From an uncultured Rickettsiales bacterium (GTDB lineage: Bacteria > Pseudomonadota > Alphaproteobacteria > Rickettsiales > Rickettsiaceae): a stretch of 58,019 nucleotides of DNA. The stretch is from positions 1 through 58,019 of the forward strand of contig CAIKLL010000089.1 of the NCBI GenBank assembly GCA_903828265.1. Direction: 5' to 3'. A program made the position numbers and the translations under genes. Each line of letters opens with the position of its first letter. Within the stretch, counting starts at the first letter, position 1. The notes beneath the pieces are model-generated. The model worked only from the letters and a program-made list of their open reading frames with translations. It was not told where the DNA came from and did no database searches. Shown piece after piece: positions 1 to 10,788 of this stretch.

Positions 1-2
1 AC

Positions 3-131
3 TTATCTCAAGAACTTCTTGACGATATAGAACAGAGAATGAATAATCAGCCCAGAAAATGCCTTGGTTACAGAACACCTACCGAGGTCTTTCATAATCG
101 CAAATTGCAGTATGTTGCGCTAGATTATTGA
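3..131 (+). mobile_element. IS30-family transposase, C-terminal fragment (continues off the left edge)
   Basis: Frame 3 reads LSQELLDDIEQRMNNQPRKCLGYRTPTEVFHNRKLQYVALDY*, with the IS30-type C-terminal motif RPRKCLGYRTPxEVF. Confidence 0.85.
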
Positions 132-138
132 ATTCGCC

Positions 139-291
139 TTATCTACCTTACTTAATATGGATCGGATTTTGGTATTCGATAATGGTCATATAGTTGAAGA
201 CGGAACCCATAATGAATTGAAAACTAACGGTAAATTATATCAGCAATTATGGAATGCACAAAAAGACGGATCAATAGCAGAATTATATTAG
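139..291 (+). pseudogene. ABC transporter ATP-binding protein, C-terminal remnant
   Basis: Frame reads LSTLLNMDRILVFDNGHIVEDGTHNELKTNGKLYQQLWNAQKDGSIAELY*, the post-H-loop end of an MsbA/Atm1-type ABC ATPase, starting directly after the IS30 end. Confidence 0.75.
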
Positions 292-303
292 GTATACTAT
301 TTA

Positions 304-753
304 ATGATAATTAATATTATTTCTGTAGGCAAATTATCTCCAGGGTATAGAGGGCTTACAGATCATTACTGTAAAATGATTAAATGGAAGTTAAAAGAAA
401 CAGAATTAAATTACACTAAAAAATTATCAGAAATCCAGGTCAAGGCTTATGAGGCTAAATTAATTAACAACCAAATAATTAGTAATTCATATAAAATTGT
501 TCTGGATGTGCAAGGTCAACAACTAAACAGCCAGGAGTTTAGTTATTTGTTTAAAAACCAGATGATGATAGGGCAAAATATAGATATTATAATTGGCGGG
601 GCTTTCGGTCTTGATAATTCAATCATTAAAAACAGTAATATCAGATTAAGCTTATCAAAAATGACCCTACCGCACCAACTAGCTAAACTCGTTTTGCTTG
701 AGCAAATATATAGATCGCAAACTATATTATCTGCACACCCCTATCATAAATAA
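304..753 (+). CDS. rlmH: 23S rRNA (pseudouridine1915-N3)-methyltransferase RlmH
   Basis: 149 aa; IISVGKLSPGYRGLTDHYCKMI start and IGGAFGLDN...LSLSKMTLPHQLAKLVLLEQIYRS motifs. Confidence 0.9.
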   Translation: MIINIISVGKLSPGYRGLTDHYCKMIKWKLKETELNYTKKLSEIQVKAYEAKLINNQIISNSYKIVLDVQGQQLNSQEFSYLFKNQMMIGQNIDIIIGGAFGLDNSIIKNSNIRLSLSKMTLPHQLAKLVLLEQIYRSQTILSAHPYHK

Positions 754-902
754 TTAGTTTTATGGCCAATTATTAGCATTTAGTGGTAGAAATAATAGAG
801 CAACTGTTAAACAAAATCATTTTTCCTCTAACTTGAGGCTTATACGTAATAACCCTCAATTGACAGGAAACTTTATTTCAATCTACTCGGACTTATAATT
901 AA

Positions 903-2303
903 TTAAACTTTTTCTACTTTCCTGAACAAGAGAGCTTTTAAGATATATAAAATAAATATAATTACAAACCAGTATATAATAATTTCTCCGGTTAAAAGCA
1001 ACGAACCATCCTTACCGATTATTTGTTTAAATAATAACCATATTGAGGCAATAAGGGCTGTTGGGGCTATTATAAATACTGCTGGACATTTAAATGGCCT
1101 TTCTACATTTGGCAAACGGAGCCTAAATATCATAACTATAATAGCTACTACCACATAATCAAGAAGAGCAGCCATACTAGAAAGTTGGGCCAATATAGAA
1201 TAAGGGCAAAACGCCGCCATAACGGCAAATACACTTGTAAACATTATAATCGTTACGTGGGGGCTATCATATTTATGATGTAATTTTGCCAGAAACTTCG
1301 GTAATAAGCCATCTCTTGCGATGACATAAAAAATACGTGATTGACCGTAAATATTCATCATTATAACAGTAGTCATACCAGCTATACCACCGGTAGCTAC
1401 TAAAGCTGAGCCAATATTACTGTTATTAAATTTTAAAGCATGTGCCAGAGGCTGAGCGTTATTTAATTCAGTATAAGGGATGATTCCAGTTGCTAATCCT
1501 CCTACAATCATATAAATGACCGTAGCCAAAATTAATGAACCGATAATACCGATCATAAGATCACGTTTTGGATTTTTACATTCTTCTGCTGCACTAGCAA
1601 GAACGCCAAAGCCAGTAAAAGCAAAAAACAAAATTGAAGAACCAATTAATACATCATCAAAACCATTAGGCATAAAATTTTCCCAGTTTGTTGCATCAAA
1701 ATGAGGAGCAGCGAAAAGCATGAAAGCAAATATCGCTATCATTTTTATAAACACCAAAATGTTATTTAATCTCTTACTATCTTTAGTACCAAGATATAAC
1801 ATAAACCCAACAAAAACTACTATAGTAAAGGCTGGAATATTAAATATCCCTCCTTCAAAAGGAGATTTTCCAAACTGTTCAGGAAGATGATAACCGGCTG
1901 AATCTAAGATTCCTTGCACATAAGCTGACCAGCTACCTGCAACGGCAGAAGAAGCGAACCCAAGTTCTATAATGATTAAACTACCAATTAACCAGGCAAA
2001 CACTTCTCCAAACGCTACGTAAGAATAAGTGTATATACTACCAGAAGTCGGAAGCATTGTAGCAAGTTCGGTATAAGCTAGAGCTACAAAAATACAGGTA
2101 CATCCAGCAATTAAATAAGAAAGAGTGACCGCAGGGCCTGAGTACTGGGCAGCAACTAATCCTGTTAAAGTAAATACACCAGTACCTACTATGGCACCCA
2201 GTCCTAACAGTACTAAATCAAAAGCCGATAATGTTTTATCGAGCCCGCTGGAACTCCCTGCTTCTCTTACCGATTCAAAGCTTTTTTTCTTTAAAAAATT
2301 CAT
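903..2303 (-). CDS. APC-family amino acid permease
   Basis: 466 aa, many TM segments; GLGAIVGTGVFTLTGLVAA motif typical of the CAT/YfnA subgroup. Confidence 0.88.
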   Translation of the reverse strand: MNFLKKKSFESVREAGSSSGLDKTLSAFDLVLLGLGAIVGTGVFTLTGLVAAQYSGPAVTLSYLIAGCTCIFVALAYTELATMLPTSGSIYTYSYVAFGEVFAWLIGSLIIIELGFASSAVAGSWSAYVQGILDSAGYHLPEQFGKSPFEGGIFNIPAFTIVVFVGFMLYLGTKDSKRLNNILVFIKMIAIFAFMLFAAPHFDATNWENFMPNGFDDVLIGSSILFFAFTGFGVLASAAEECKNPKRDLMIGIIGSLILATVIYMIVGGLATGIIPYTELNNAQPLAHALKFNNSNIGSALVATGGIAGMTTVIMMNIYGQSRIFYVIARDGLLPKFLAKLHHKYDSPHVTIIMFTSVFAVMAAFCPYSILAQLSSMAALLDYVVVAIIVMIFRLRLPNVERPFKCPAVFIIAPTALIASIWLLFKQIIGKDGSLLLTGEIIIYWFVIIFILYILKALLFRKVEKV

Positions 2304-2326
2304 TTTTTTCCTGTTCTTTTTTATAA

Positions 2327-3403
2327 TTATTGGATATCTCTAGTAATCCACCCACCACCTAAAACCCTTGTATTATCATATAATACGCATGCCTGCCCTG
2401 GGGTAATTGCTTTTTCTACCCCAAGAGCAGTAACTTCAATTTTATCATTGGTAATAAAATCAATTTTAGCCTTTATGCCAGAAGTAGTAGACCTAACCTT
2501 AGCGACAATATCAATGTCGTTAGTGTCTACATTCCCTGCAAGCCAATTTACTTCTTTTATAATGAATTTAGTTTTAAATAACGCTGATTCCGGGCCAATA
2601 TACACTGTATTTGTTTCGGGGTCAATTTTTATAACATAAATTGGCTTACCGTACGAAATACCTAGTCCTCTTCTTTGTCCTACCGTATAATTTATAATCC
2701 CTTTATGTTCCCCAACTTCAAAACCATCAATATGAACGAATTTACCTGGTTTCTGAGTCGACGGGCGCATTCTAGTTACGATCTCACGGTAGTCCCCCCC
2801 CGGTACAAAACAAATATCCTGACTATCCGGTTTATCAGCCACTTCAAGCCCATATTTTAATGCTAATTTTCTCGTTTCTTCTTTACTATATTTACCGAGT
2901 GGAAATTCAAGAAAATCCAGCTGTTCATTAGTCGTAGAAAATAAAAAGTAACTTTGGTCTTTATAAGGATCTAAACCTCTATGGAGCTCCGAAGTATTAT
3001 GGTTAATAATTTTTTGCACATAGTGACCAGTAGCAAGAACGTCGCCGCCAAGTTCTTTTGCAAATTTTAATAAATCTTTAAATTTCACCGACTGGTTACA
3101 ACGGACGCAAGGTAAAGGAGTTTCTCCTCTGGCATAACTATCAACAAAATCATCAATAACTTTTTGGCGAAACAGGTTCTCATAGTTTAGGACATAATGA
3201 GGTATACCAATCCTATCTGCAACCATTTTGGCATCGTAAATATCTTGACCTGCACAGCACGCTCCCTTTTTTTGTAGCACTGCACCGTGGTCATATAATT
3301 GTAAAGTAATACCTATAACTTTATGGCCTTGCTCGTTCATCATTGCGGCTACTACCGAACTATCTACCCCTCCGGACATTGCTACAACAACAGTTTTAGG
3401 CAT
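2327..3403 (-). CDS. mnmA: tRNA-specific 2-thiouridylase MnmA
   Basis: MPKTVVVAMSGGVDSSVVAAMM, PCVRCNQ, GHYVQ, GQRRGLGI motifs. The supplied ORF starts at 3463; ATG at 3403 fits homologues better. Confidence 0.93.
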   Translation of the reverse strand: MPKTVVVAMSGGVDSSVVAAMMNEQGHKVIGITLQLYDHGAVLQKKGACCAGQDIYDAKMVADRIGIPHYVLNYENLFRQKVIDDFVDSYARGETPLPCVRCNQSVKFKDLLKFAKELGGDVLATGHYVQKIINHNTSELHRGLDPYKDQSYFLFSTTNEQLDFLEFPLGKYSKEETRKLALKYGLEVADKPDSQDICFVPGGDYREIVTRMRPSTQKPGKFVHIDGFEVGEHKGIINYTVGQRRGLGISYGKPIYVIKIDPETNTVYIGPESALFKTKFIIKEVNWLAGNVDTNDIDIVAKVRSTTSGIKAKIDFITNDKIEVTALGVEKAITPGQACVLYDNTRVLGGGWITRDIQ

Positions 3404-3571
3404 AATAAATCTGTTCTTTACTTTACGGGACGTAATTATATTAAATTTAAGTAAGAATTGCAAGGATCAAACTTAATCTATTATACTCTCTTCCTTTAAT
3501 AAAATTATATAATTCCAGACCCTTTCTGATCCGCTATTTGTGATCTAGATAAGTCCTGAGTCGTATTAGTT

Positions 3572-4276
3572 TTACAAATATCGATATAAGCTATTTCCAT
3601 TTTCTTTTAACCACAACTTAGCAGTTTTATATTCAGGATAGATTTTTTCTACTAAATCCCAAAAAGACTTACTGTGGTTCATTTCTACTAAATGGCACAT
3701 TTCATGTATTATGACATAATTTAGTACTTCCCGGGGTGCAAAAACAAGGCGCCAATTAAAGCGTAAAATTAAGTTACTCGAGCAACTTCCCCATCTAGTT
3801 TTAGCATTTGTAATCTTAATTTTAGAAAATTTTAAGTGATACTTCCTACTCAACCGATTAGCAATATCGGATATTTCTAAAAACACCTTATTCTGTAAAA
3901 ATTTAATTAAGGTTTTGTTATGATAATTGGGTAATGAATCTACATGAATTACATTTTCCTTAATTTGCACTTTATTGCGAATAGAATCAATATTTAATAG
4001 TAAATACTCCTTTCCAAATAAAGGAATATTGGGAGTATTCACATAATTTTCTTTTTCTATAACTTCTAATTTCCTTCTAATCCAAGCTTCTTTTTCTAAA
4101 AGAAATTTATAGCCTGCCTTAATATTTTTATTAGGTAAAACTAATTCAACTTTTTTGTGACGTATTTTAATGATAATACGTTTAGCTCTAGAACTCTGCC
4201 TTACTTGAACATTAATTATATTCCCTAGCTTATTTAAGCTAACAAAAATCGGTTCTTGTTTCTTTTTGGCTTCCAT
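3572..4276 (-). CDS. YgjP/SprT-like zinc metallopeptidase (DUF45)
   Basis: TRWGSCSSN...LNYVIIHEMCHLVEMNHSKSFW signature (HExxH and downstream H). Confidence 0.88.
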   Translation of the reverse strand: MEAKKKQEPIFVSLNKLGNIINVQVRQSSRAKRIIIKIRHKKVELVLPNKNIKAGYKFLLEKEAWIRRKLEVIEKENYVNTPNIPLFGKEYLLLNIDSIRNKVQIKENVIHVDSLPNYHNKTLIKFLQNKVFLEISDIANRLSRKYHLKFSKIKITNAKTRWGSCSSNLILRFNWRLVFAPREVLNYVIIHEMCHLVEMNHSKSFWDLVEKIYPEYKTAKLWLKENGNSLYRYL

Positions 4277-4436
4277 TTGTTATGGTAAATTATTTTCAAA
4301 GGGAACTGCGAATACTTTAGGATACGGCAATAAAATAGTATTATAGTAAAAAAAATTCTATTGAGAACTTATAAGTCACTTCTGAGTTTATTTATATTTA
4401 AATAAATCCTCTGTTTGCTTTATATCGGTTTGGAGT

Positions 4437-4465
4437 TTGACAATTACTTACATAACAAGTAGAAT
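4437..4465 (+). promoter_or_regulatory. Putative sigma70 promoter of the EamA transporter gene
   Basis: TTGACA (4437-4442), 17-bp spacer, TAGAAT (4460-4465), 66 bp upstream of the ATG. Confidence 0.6.
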
Positions 4466-4530
4466 AAAAAACCTTTTACTAATCACAGTAACTAAACCTT
4501 CAATTCAAGAACAAGAAAAATAGTCAGTTT

Positions 4531-5412
4531 ATGAAGCTTTTATCTAAAGAGCATGTAGGATCGTTATATGCTATTAGCTCTGGTTTATGTTATGGATTTT
4601 TAGGATATTCTGGTGTCCAACTATTGAATTCTAATTTATCTATTGCAAATATGTTATTTTGGAGATTCCTAGTAGCCGCTGTTTTCACTTTTACTATATT
4701 ATTGTTTAAAAGCAAAAACATTTTTCAACCTATAATAGAAAACATTAAAATAATATTTTATGGTATAGCCTTTTATGGCACTTCTTCAATAACATATTTT
4801 ATTGGGAGCAGTTATATCGGCACGGGTCTTACGATGGTTGTATTCTTTATTTATCCAGCTATTGTGATGCTATTTAATTGGATATTATACCAGAAAAGAA
4901 TAAATAGAACCTACTATCTAGCTTGCTCTATGATAATAATTGGCATTTTTCTGCTAGCGGATCTTCATGAATTAAGACTCGATTTTTTAGGAATAGGATT
5001 CGGAATTTTATCTGCTATTTTCTATGCATGTTATGTAGTAGTTAGTAAAAAAAGTAATGTTTCTCCTTTAACCTCTACTTTTATGGTATTAATTGGATGT
5101 AGTATTATATGCTTAATTGTTGCCTACTTTGAGGCAAGCTTTGTTATACCAGCTAGAGGTAATTGGCTAGCCATAATATTTATCGCTATTATTTGTACTG
5201 CTTTACCGATATTGCTATTGTTAAAAGGGTTACAATATATAAGTTCTGAGAAAGCTGCGATAGTATCGGTACTGGAGCCGGTATTTGTTTTATTAACCGG
5301 TATTATACTGCTCGGTGAAACAGTAAGTATTATGCAAATATTTGGTACCGCTATCCTCTTATCAGGGGCAGTTATCACTTTATTTAATAAAAATTCACTT
5401 AATCAAAAATAG
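4531..5412 (+). CDS. DMT/EamA-family transporter
   Basis: 293 aa, about 10 TM, duplicated EamA architecture; LEPVFVLLTGIILLGE motif. Confidence 0.88.
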   Translation: MKLLSKEHVGSLYAISSGLCYGFLGYSGVQLLNSNLSIANMLFWRFLVAAVFTFTILLFKSKNIFQPIIENIKIIFYGIAFYGTSSITYFIGSSYIGTGLTMVVFFIYPAIVMLFNWILYQKRINRTYYLACSMIIIGIFLLADLHELRLDFLGIGFGILSAIFYACYVVVSKKSNVSPLTSTFMVLIGCSIICLIVAYFEASFVIPARGNWLAIIFIAIICTALPILLLLKGLQYISSEKAAIVSVLEPVFVLLTGIILLGETVSIMQIFGTAILLSGAVITLFNKNSLNQK

Positions 5413-6277
5413 CAAATAATAAAGAATCGTTCGCTCTGGCATCAATAAATTGAATTATTATATCAGAATTTAAAAGGGCATACTTCGACGCTTTCACTAA
5501 AGGGTCACTTATATCAACTTCAATATTATTTATTAGTAAATCATTAAATTCAGCTACTGATGAAATAGCTCCAACTTTATTTATTAAAAAATCGTTTTCG
5601 CACATTATAATCAATTTATTTGCATTTACGGCGGTGGCAACCATTGCTGAAGTAATCTCCGGATCCAACATCGCTGTCTTACCTTTTTCGGTACAAGTTA
5701 CCGGTGAAATTATTGGAACGATTTTAGTGTCCTCAATTGCTAATAGAATCTCAGGATTAACTAATGAAGGTTCAGTAGCGTAAAGCCAACTATCAGTAAT
5801 TGCAATATGATTAGATTTTTTAGCCACTAGCAAGTTTCCGTCTTTACCCGAAAAACCGATTGCCATTACTCCAAAAGAACATAGCTTTGATACTATATGT
5901 TTATTTATATGACCAGAAATAACCATTTCAAATAACCCGGATAGCTGTTCCTCCCCAAAATGCGGATTATATCTTCTCTCGTTTATCCCAAGAAGATTCA
6001 GCTGTTTTGTTAATAAATTACCATACTCATGAATAATAATTAGATTTAAACCGTTATCTACGAGAGTTTCTACATTTTCAGCAAAACTAGAAAGTAATAT
6101 TTTATTTTCAATAATTACCGAGGATAAGCGTATTACTACGCTCATATGCTTTATTGAATTACTACGTTCAACAATTTTTTTTATCAATTGAGATTTGCCC
6201 GCTCTAATATCTGGAGCACGGAGATTTTTCTGATTATTTGACGTACTGCGCCAAGCTAAGTTGAAGTTCTTTTGCAC
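5399..6277 (-). CDS. Divergent acetylglutamate-kinase-like protein (ArgB-like, probably non-catalytic)
   Basis: Amino-acid-kinase fold signatures (FAENVETLVDNGLNLIIIHEYGNLLTKQLNLLGINE) but conserved Lys and Gly-rich motifs substituted; overlaps engB. Confidence 0.65.
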   Translation of the reverse strand: MQKNFNLAWRSTSNNQKNLRAPDIRAGKSQLIKKIVERSNSIKHMSVVIRLSSVIIENKILLSSFAENVETLVDNGLNLIIIHEYGNLLTKQLNLLGINERRYNPHFGEEQLSGLFEMVISGHINKHIVSKLCSFGVMAIGFSGKDGNLLVAKKSNHIAITDSWLYATEPSLVNPEILLAIEDTKIVPIISPVTCTEKGKTAMLDPEITSAMVATAVNANKLIIMCENDFLINKVGAISSVAEFNDLLINNIEVDISDPLVKASKYALLNSDIIIQFIDARANDSLLFAIFD

Positions 6278-6842
6278 CTACACCATTCTTGCTACTGGAC
6301 AAAACAACATTACATAATAAGTATCCTAAACTTGCAAGATAATTTTTGACTTCTTCTTCCAAGCCTTCTTTTAATTTTACCTTATCTGCTTTTGTAAATA
6401 CTAATTGTATTTGTTTATCATACAAATGCAATAACTGCATTACTTTAAGATCATTTTCTTTAATACCTCTTCTGGCATCAATAAGTAAATTGACTAGTTT
6501 AAGATTAGGGCTGTTTTGCAAATAATGAAGTATAAGTTTTTCCCAATTTTGTTTTTCTTTCGGGGAAACTTTTGCAAAGCCGTAACCTGGTAGGTCCACT
6601 ATAACTAATTTTTCTGCAACTAGGAAAAAATTTATTTGCCTCGTCCTTCCGGGTGTATGAGATACCCTGGCCAAATTTTTTCTCCGACAGATAGTATTAA
6701 TTAGACTAGATTTGCCGACATTGGATTTTCCTACAAAAGCAACTTGGGGTAAGGATATTTTAGGTAATTGGCTCGGTTTTGCAGCTCCGGCAATAAATTT
6801 TGCTTCCTGCCTAAATATCTTTACTCCTAGTTCATTGACCAT
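6234..6842 (-). CDS. engB: Ribosome biogenesis GTP-binding protein EngB/YsxC
   Basis: [28 protein letters not shown] GTPase motifs. Confidence 0.93.
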   Translation of the reverse strand: MVNELGVKIFRQEAKFIAGAAKPSQLPKISLPQVAFVGKSNVGKSSLINTICRRKNLARVSHTPGRTRQINFFLVAEKLVIVDLPGYGFAKVSPKEKQNWEKLILHYLQNSPNLKLVNLLIDARRGIKENDLKVMQLLHLYDKQIQLVFTKADKVKLKEGLEEEVKNYLASLGYLLCNVVLSSSKNGVGAKELQLSLAQYVK

Positions 6843-8532
6843 TCTTATCCAACTTGTTTATGTAAAATTGCTGGACTATTGAGAGAATATTATTCCACGA
6901 CCAATAGATCAAGAGCCCTGCCGGAAAACTGCTAAACATAAATAGAAACATAAGCGGCATAAACTTCATAACCATAGCTTGAACGGGATCAGCTGGCTGA
7001 GGGCTCATTTTTTGCTGTAAATACATAGTTATTGCCATAATTATAGGCCAGGCTCCTATCATTAAGAAAGCCGGCGGCGTAAACGGTAACAAACCAAATA
7101 AATTGAATATGGTTGTTGGGTCCGGTGCCGATAAATCGTGAATCCAACCGAAAAATGGTGCATGACGCATTTCAATAGTTACATATAACACTTTATAAAT
7201 AGAAAAGAAAACTGGTATTTGAATCAATAACGGTAAGCAACCGCTAACGGGATTGACTTTTTCCTTTTTATAAAGATTCATAATTTCTTGATTAAGACGG
7301 GCCTTATCATCTGCATAAAGTTCTTTTAAACGCTCCATTTGTGGCTGGAGGTTTTTCATTTTCTTCATTGATCGATAAGATTTATTAGCTAAAGTAAACA
7401 TGGCTAATTTAATAATAATCGTAACGATCATTATACTAATCCCGAAATTACCTACATATAGGTAGAAAAAATTCATGGCATTAAAAATAGGTTTAGTAAG
7501 TATATAGAACCACCCAAAATCGATAGCTCTATCAAACAATTTGATATTGTATTGATTTTCATACTTATCTAATAAATCCACTTTTTTAGCACCGGCAAAT
7601 AACTTATGCGTTAATTCAAAACTTCCTCCAGATTCAATAATCTGAGCTGTGGAAATAAGATCAGCTTGATATTTATCCATACCTGATTTAATTCCATAAA
7701 TAAAATTTGATGAATAATGGTATGAAGAATCAGGAATAAAGGCAGCAAGCCAGTATTTATCTGTAATCCCTAGCCAATCTACTTTATTTTTTGTAAAGCT
7801 TTGTTTTTTCTTATCTTTTATATCATCATAATTATATTCTTTAAGTTCACCATTAACCGCTCCTATCATTCCTTGGTGCAGAATATTCACCATTCTCTCT
7901 GATTCGTGAACATAAGTGCGATTTATCAAAGCATAATATTGAGTCTGCAGAGGATGAGAAGAATTGTTAATGGTCGTCTGCTTAATAGTAAACATATAAT
8001 TATCATCCAGCTCTACCTTAACCACAAACTTTATCTTTTCAGCATTGGTCCAAATAAATGTTATAGGTTTGCCCGGTGAAATAATATCCCCATCTGCCTC
8101 CCAAACGGTTGAGGAATCAGGAAGCTTTGTATTTTTATTATTTCCAAGCCACCCTATCTCGGCAAAATAAGCATCTGGCGCCGCCGAAGGAGAAAAAAGT
8201 ACTACCGGTGGGCTATTTTCGTCTAAGCTTGTATGATACTTTAACAGCGTTAAATCGTCAAAACGTAGACCTTGTAGTGATATAGAACCGGAAAGCACCG
8301 CAGATTTGATAGGAATTCTTTTTGATGAATTTAATGCTTCATGCCGATTAATTACCTTATCGCTCTTAGCTAACTGCGTTTCTTTTTTTACATTTTCTAA
8401 AGTTTTATTATAATGTTTTTGCTCTTGAGCAAGTCGCTGTAATTTTGGTTTCTCATAAAAATGCTGCCAGCCAAATATTATTAGTACCGACACCACTATA
8501 GCAGTTACCAGATTTAGAAAACTATAATTCAT
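6832..8532 (-). CDS. yidC: Membrane protein insertase YidC
   Basis: 566 aa; N-terminal TM, periplasmic domain, C-terminal [23 protein letters not shown] motif. Confidence 0.95.
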   Translation of the reverse strand: MNYSFLNLVTAIVVSVLIIFGWQHFYEKPKLQRLAQEQKHYNKTLENVKKETQLAKSDKVINRHEALNSSKRIPIKSAVLSGSISLQGLRFDDLTLLKYHTSLDENSPPVVLFSPSAAPDAYFAEIGWLGNNKNTKLPDSSTVWEADGDIISPGKPITFIWTNAEKIKFVVKVELDDNYMFTIKQTTINNSSHPLQTQYYALINRTYVHESERMVNILHQGMIGAVNGELKEYNYDDIKDKKKQSFTKNKVDWLGITDKYWLAAFIPDSSYHYSSNFIYGIKSGMDKYQADLISTAQIIESGGSFELTHKLFAGAKKVDLLDKYENQYNIKLFDRAIDFGWFYILTKPIFNAMNFFYLYVGNFGISIMIVTIIIKLAMFTLANKSYRSMKKMKNLQPQMERLKELYADDKARLNQEIMNLYKKEKVNPVSGCLPLLIQIPVFFSIYKVLYVTIEMRHAPFFGWIHDLSAPDPTTIFNLFGLLPFTPPAFLMIGAWPIIMAITMYLQQKMSPQPADPVQAMVMKFMPLMFLFMFSSFPAGLLIYWSWNNILSIVQQFYINKLDKNGQ

Positions 8533-8724
8533 ATTATTTTGAGAATTTATTTATTCAACCCCTGGATTTTTATAAGATTTGTAGCAAATAATCAAGCTCT
8601 TTGAATTAAAAAGCCTTAAACTATATAAATTTTAGTTAACAAACCGCTACCAGATTAATAACTTTTCTATATAAAGTATGAACTTAATGCTTGCGCACGG
8701 CCTTTAAAAATATTATCTTGGAAT

Positions 8725-8813
8725 CCGGCTAGTGTTGGGCACTTAATTTGTTTAGTTGGTCAGGTTCGAAAGAAAGCAGCCAGAGCAAACCGTAAGTGGG
8801 TCGGCACTAGCTT
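8725..8813 (+). ncRNA. ffs: Signal recognition particle RNA (4.5S-like)
   Basis: Conserved GGTCAGGTTCGAAAGAAAGCAGCC domain IV sequence within a stem closed by GCTAGTG (8728-8734) and CACTAGC (8805-8811); directly upstream of dnaX. Confidence 0.85.
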
Positions 8814-8837
8814 TAACTGCAAATCACTTAAAAATCC

Positions 8838-10391
8838 ATGGCTAAAAATTCGGCACGGTATGTCCCTTTTGCCAGAAAATACAGACCAAAAAATTTTAAA
8901 GAATTATTGGGTCAAGAAGTACTTACTAAAACCCTGAGCTATTGCATAAATAACAAAAAGCTTACAGGTGCAATATTACTTACCGGTATTAGAGGAGTAG
9001 GTAAAACATCTTCAGCCAGGATAGTAGCTAAAACCGTTAATTGTACTTCTTTATTAAACGATCATTCAAACAATGCCCTCCCTTGTGAATTATGTAAAAA
9101 CTGCGAAAGTTTTAATAAAAATAATCATCCTGATATTATTGAAATAGATGCAGCTAGCAGAACAGGTGTAGATGATGTTAGAGAAATAATAGAAAGCAGT
9201 GAATATCGCCCATTACTTGGTGAATATAAAATTTTTGTAATAGATGAAGTTCATATGCTTTCCAAAAATGCATTTAATGCTTTGCTTAAACTGATAGAGG
9301 AACCGCCACCTCATGTAATATTTATTTTTGCTACAACTGAAGTGCAAAAAATACCACTAACAGTTTTGTCTCGATGCCAAAGATATGATTTACGGAGACT
9401 ATCGATTGAAGAAATTTTAACTCTACTTAGAAATATTGCTCAAAACGAAAATTTAAAATTTGAAGAGGAAGCACTAAAAATAATTGCTTTAAAATCTGAA
9501 GGTTCTGCAAGAGATGCTACCGGATTACTTGATCAAGCATCTAGTTATATTCACAATGTGGATCAGAATGACATAATAACCGCCGAATCCGTCAACCGAA
9601 TGCTAGGCCTTGTTCAGGTCAGTACAATTCTAAAATTAGTTAGGTTAATTATTGGAGGTAATGCTAAAGAAGCATTGAAGTTACTTGAAGAAATATACAT
9701 AAATTCTAGTAATTTAGAATATTTCGTCGAACAAACTGCAGATTTTATTGCCGCTTTAACTAAAGAAAAGCTCATACCCGGCTTCCACGAACCTCTGTAT
9801 AAAAATTACGGAAAAGAAATGACTGATATTCTAGTCGAAATAAGTTTATCCAGACTCAGTATATTGTGGCAAATATTTAGCAGCGGTACTCATCAAATAA
9901 AATCTTCACATAATGAATTGATCACTGCCGAAATGCTTATTGTAAAAGCAATATATTCATGTAGTATTCCCGATATTGAACAACTTTTAGATAAATCGAG
10001 TCAACTTGAAGAATTTAATTTAGAACAGCCATATACTACCTCGAACACGCCATCGGAATTAAGTAGAAATATTTTTGACTTTCTAAAATTTTGTCATACC
10101 CGAAATGAAATGGAATTATACTATGTATTGCTTAATGAAGTAGAAATCAAAAATTTTAATGAACCATTAATCGAAATAGCCGCTAATACCAGACTTACTC
10201 AGCAAAAAAATCTTAAATCAATGTTACACAAATGGTCTGGAACCGAATGGAATGTTATCGTCTCCAAGCAAGATAAAATAAATAGTTTAAAACAAGAAGT
10301 ACTTAAAAAAGTGAAGGAAAGCAAAGATTTTACGGTTATAAAAAATAGTTTTCCTAATGCTGATGTTTCCGATATAATTCTTAAATCATAA
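8838..10391 (+). CDS. dnaX: DNA polymerase III subunit gamma/tau
   Basis: YRPKNFKELLGQE, GIRGVGKTSSARI, Zn module CELCKNCESF, DEVHMLSKNAFNALLKLIEEPP. Confidence 0.95.
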   Translation: MAKNSARYVPFARKYRPKNFKELLGQEVLTKTLSYCINNKKLTGAILLTGIRGVGKTSSARIVAKTVNCTSLLNDHSNNALPCELCKNCESFNKNNHPDIIEIDAASRTGVDDVREIIESSEYRPLLGEYKIFVIDEVHMLSKNAFNALLKLIEEPPPHVIFIFATTEVQKIPLTVLSRCQRYDLRRLSIEEILTLLRNIAQNENLKFEEEALKIIALKSEGSARDATGLLDQASSYIHNVDQNDIITAESVNRMLGLVQVSTILKLVRLIIGGNAKEALKLLEEIYINSSNLEYFVEQTADFIAALTKEKLIPGFHEPLYKNYGKEMTDILVEISLSRLSILWQIFSSGTHQIKSSHNELITAEMLIVKAIYSCSIPDIEQLLDKSSQLEEFNLEQPYTTSNTPSELSRNIFDFLKFCHTRNEMELYYVLLNEVEIKNFNEPLIEIAANTRLTQQKNLKSMLHKWSGTEWNVIVSKQDKINSLKQEVLKKVKESKDFTVIKNSFPNADVSDIILKS

Positions 10392-10426
10392 TTTATCCAA
10401 TTTATACAACACAAAGGTACCGATAA

Positions 10427-10747
10427 ATGAATATTAACCAACTGATGAAACAAGCCCAAGTAATGCAGAAAAAAATGAAAGAACTGCAGGAAGAAATTGC
10501 CAAAAAAGAATTTGAAGGTAAATCCGGTGGAGGTATTGTTTCAGTAAAAATGAGCGGTAATGGTGAGATGCATAAAATTTCTATTGACCCCTCTCTCTTG
10601 AAACCAGACGATAAAGAAATTTTAGAGGATTTAATAATTGCTGCATATAATGATGCCAAAATAAAAGCTGATCAAGAATCAAAGAATAGCATGACAGGCG
10701 CATTCGGTAATTTCGGCGGGTTTCCAGGCATGAATTTACCATTTTAG
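10427..10747 (+). CDS. YbaB/EbfC nucleoid-associated protein
   Basis: 106 aa, QLMKQAQVMQKKMKELQEEIA; dnaX-ybaB-recR order. Confidence 0.92.
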   Translation: MNINQLMKQAQVMQKKMKELQEEIAKKEFEGKSGGGIVSVKMSGNGEMHKISIDPSLLKPDDKEILEDLIIAAYNDAKIKADQESKNSMTGAFGNFGGFPGMNLPF

Positions 10748-10788
10748 CAAAAAACCTTAAGTAACTTGAAATTAAAGCTAAAATTTTC

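Noticed and set aside
10290-10320. A-rich stretch in dnaX as a programmed frameshift site
   Set aside because: Located near the C-terminus and lacks a canonical A AAA AAG slippery context with a downstream structure at the expected position.
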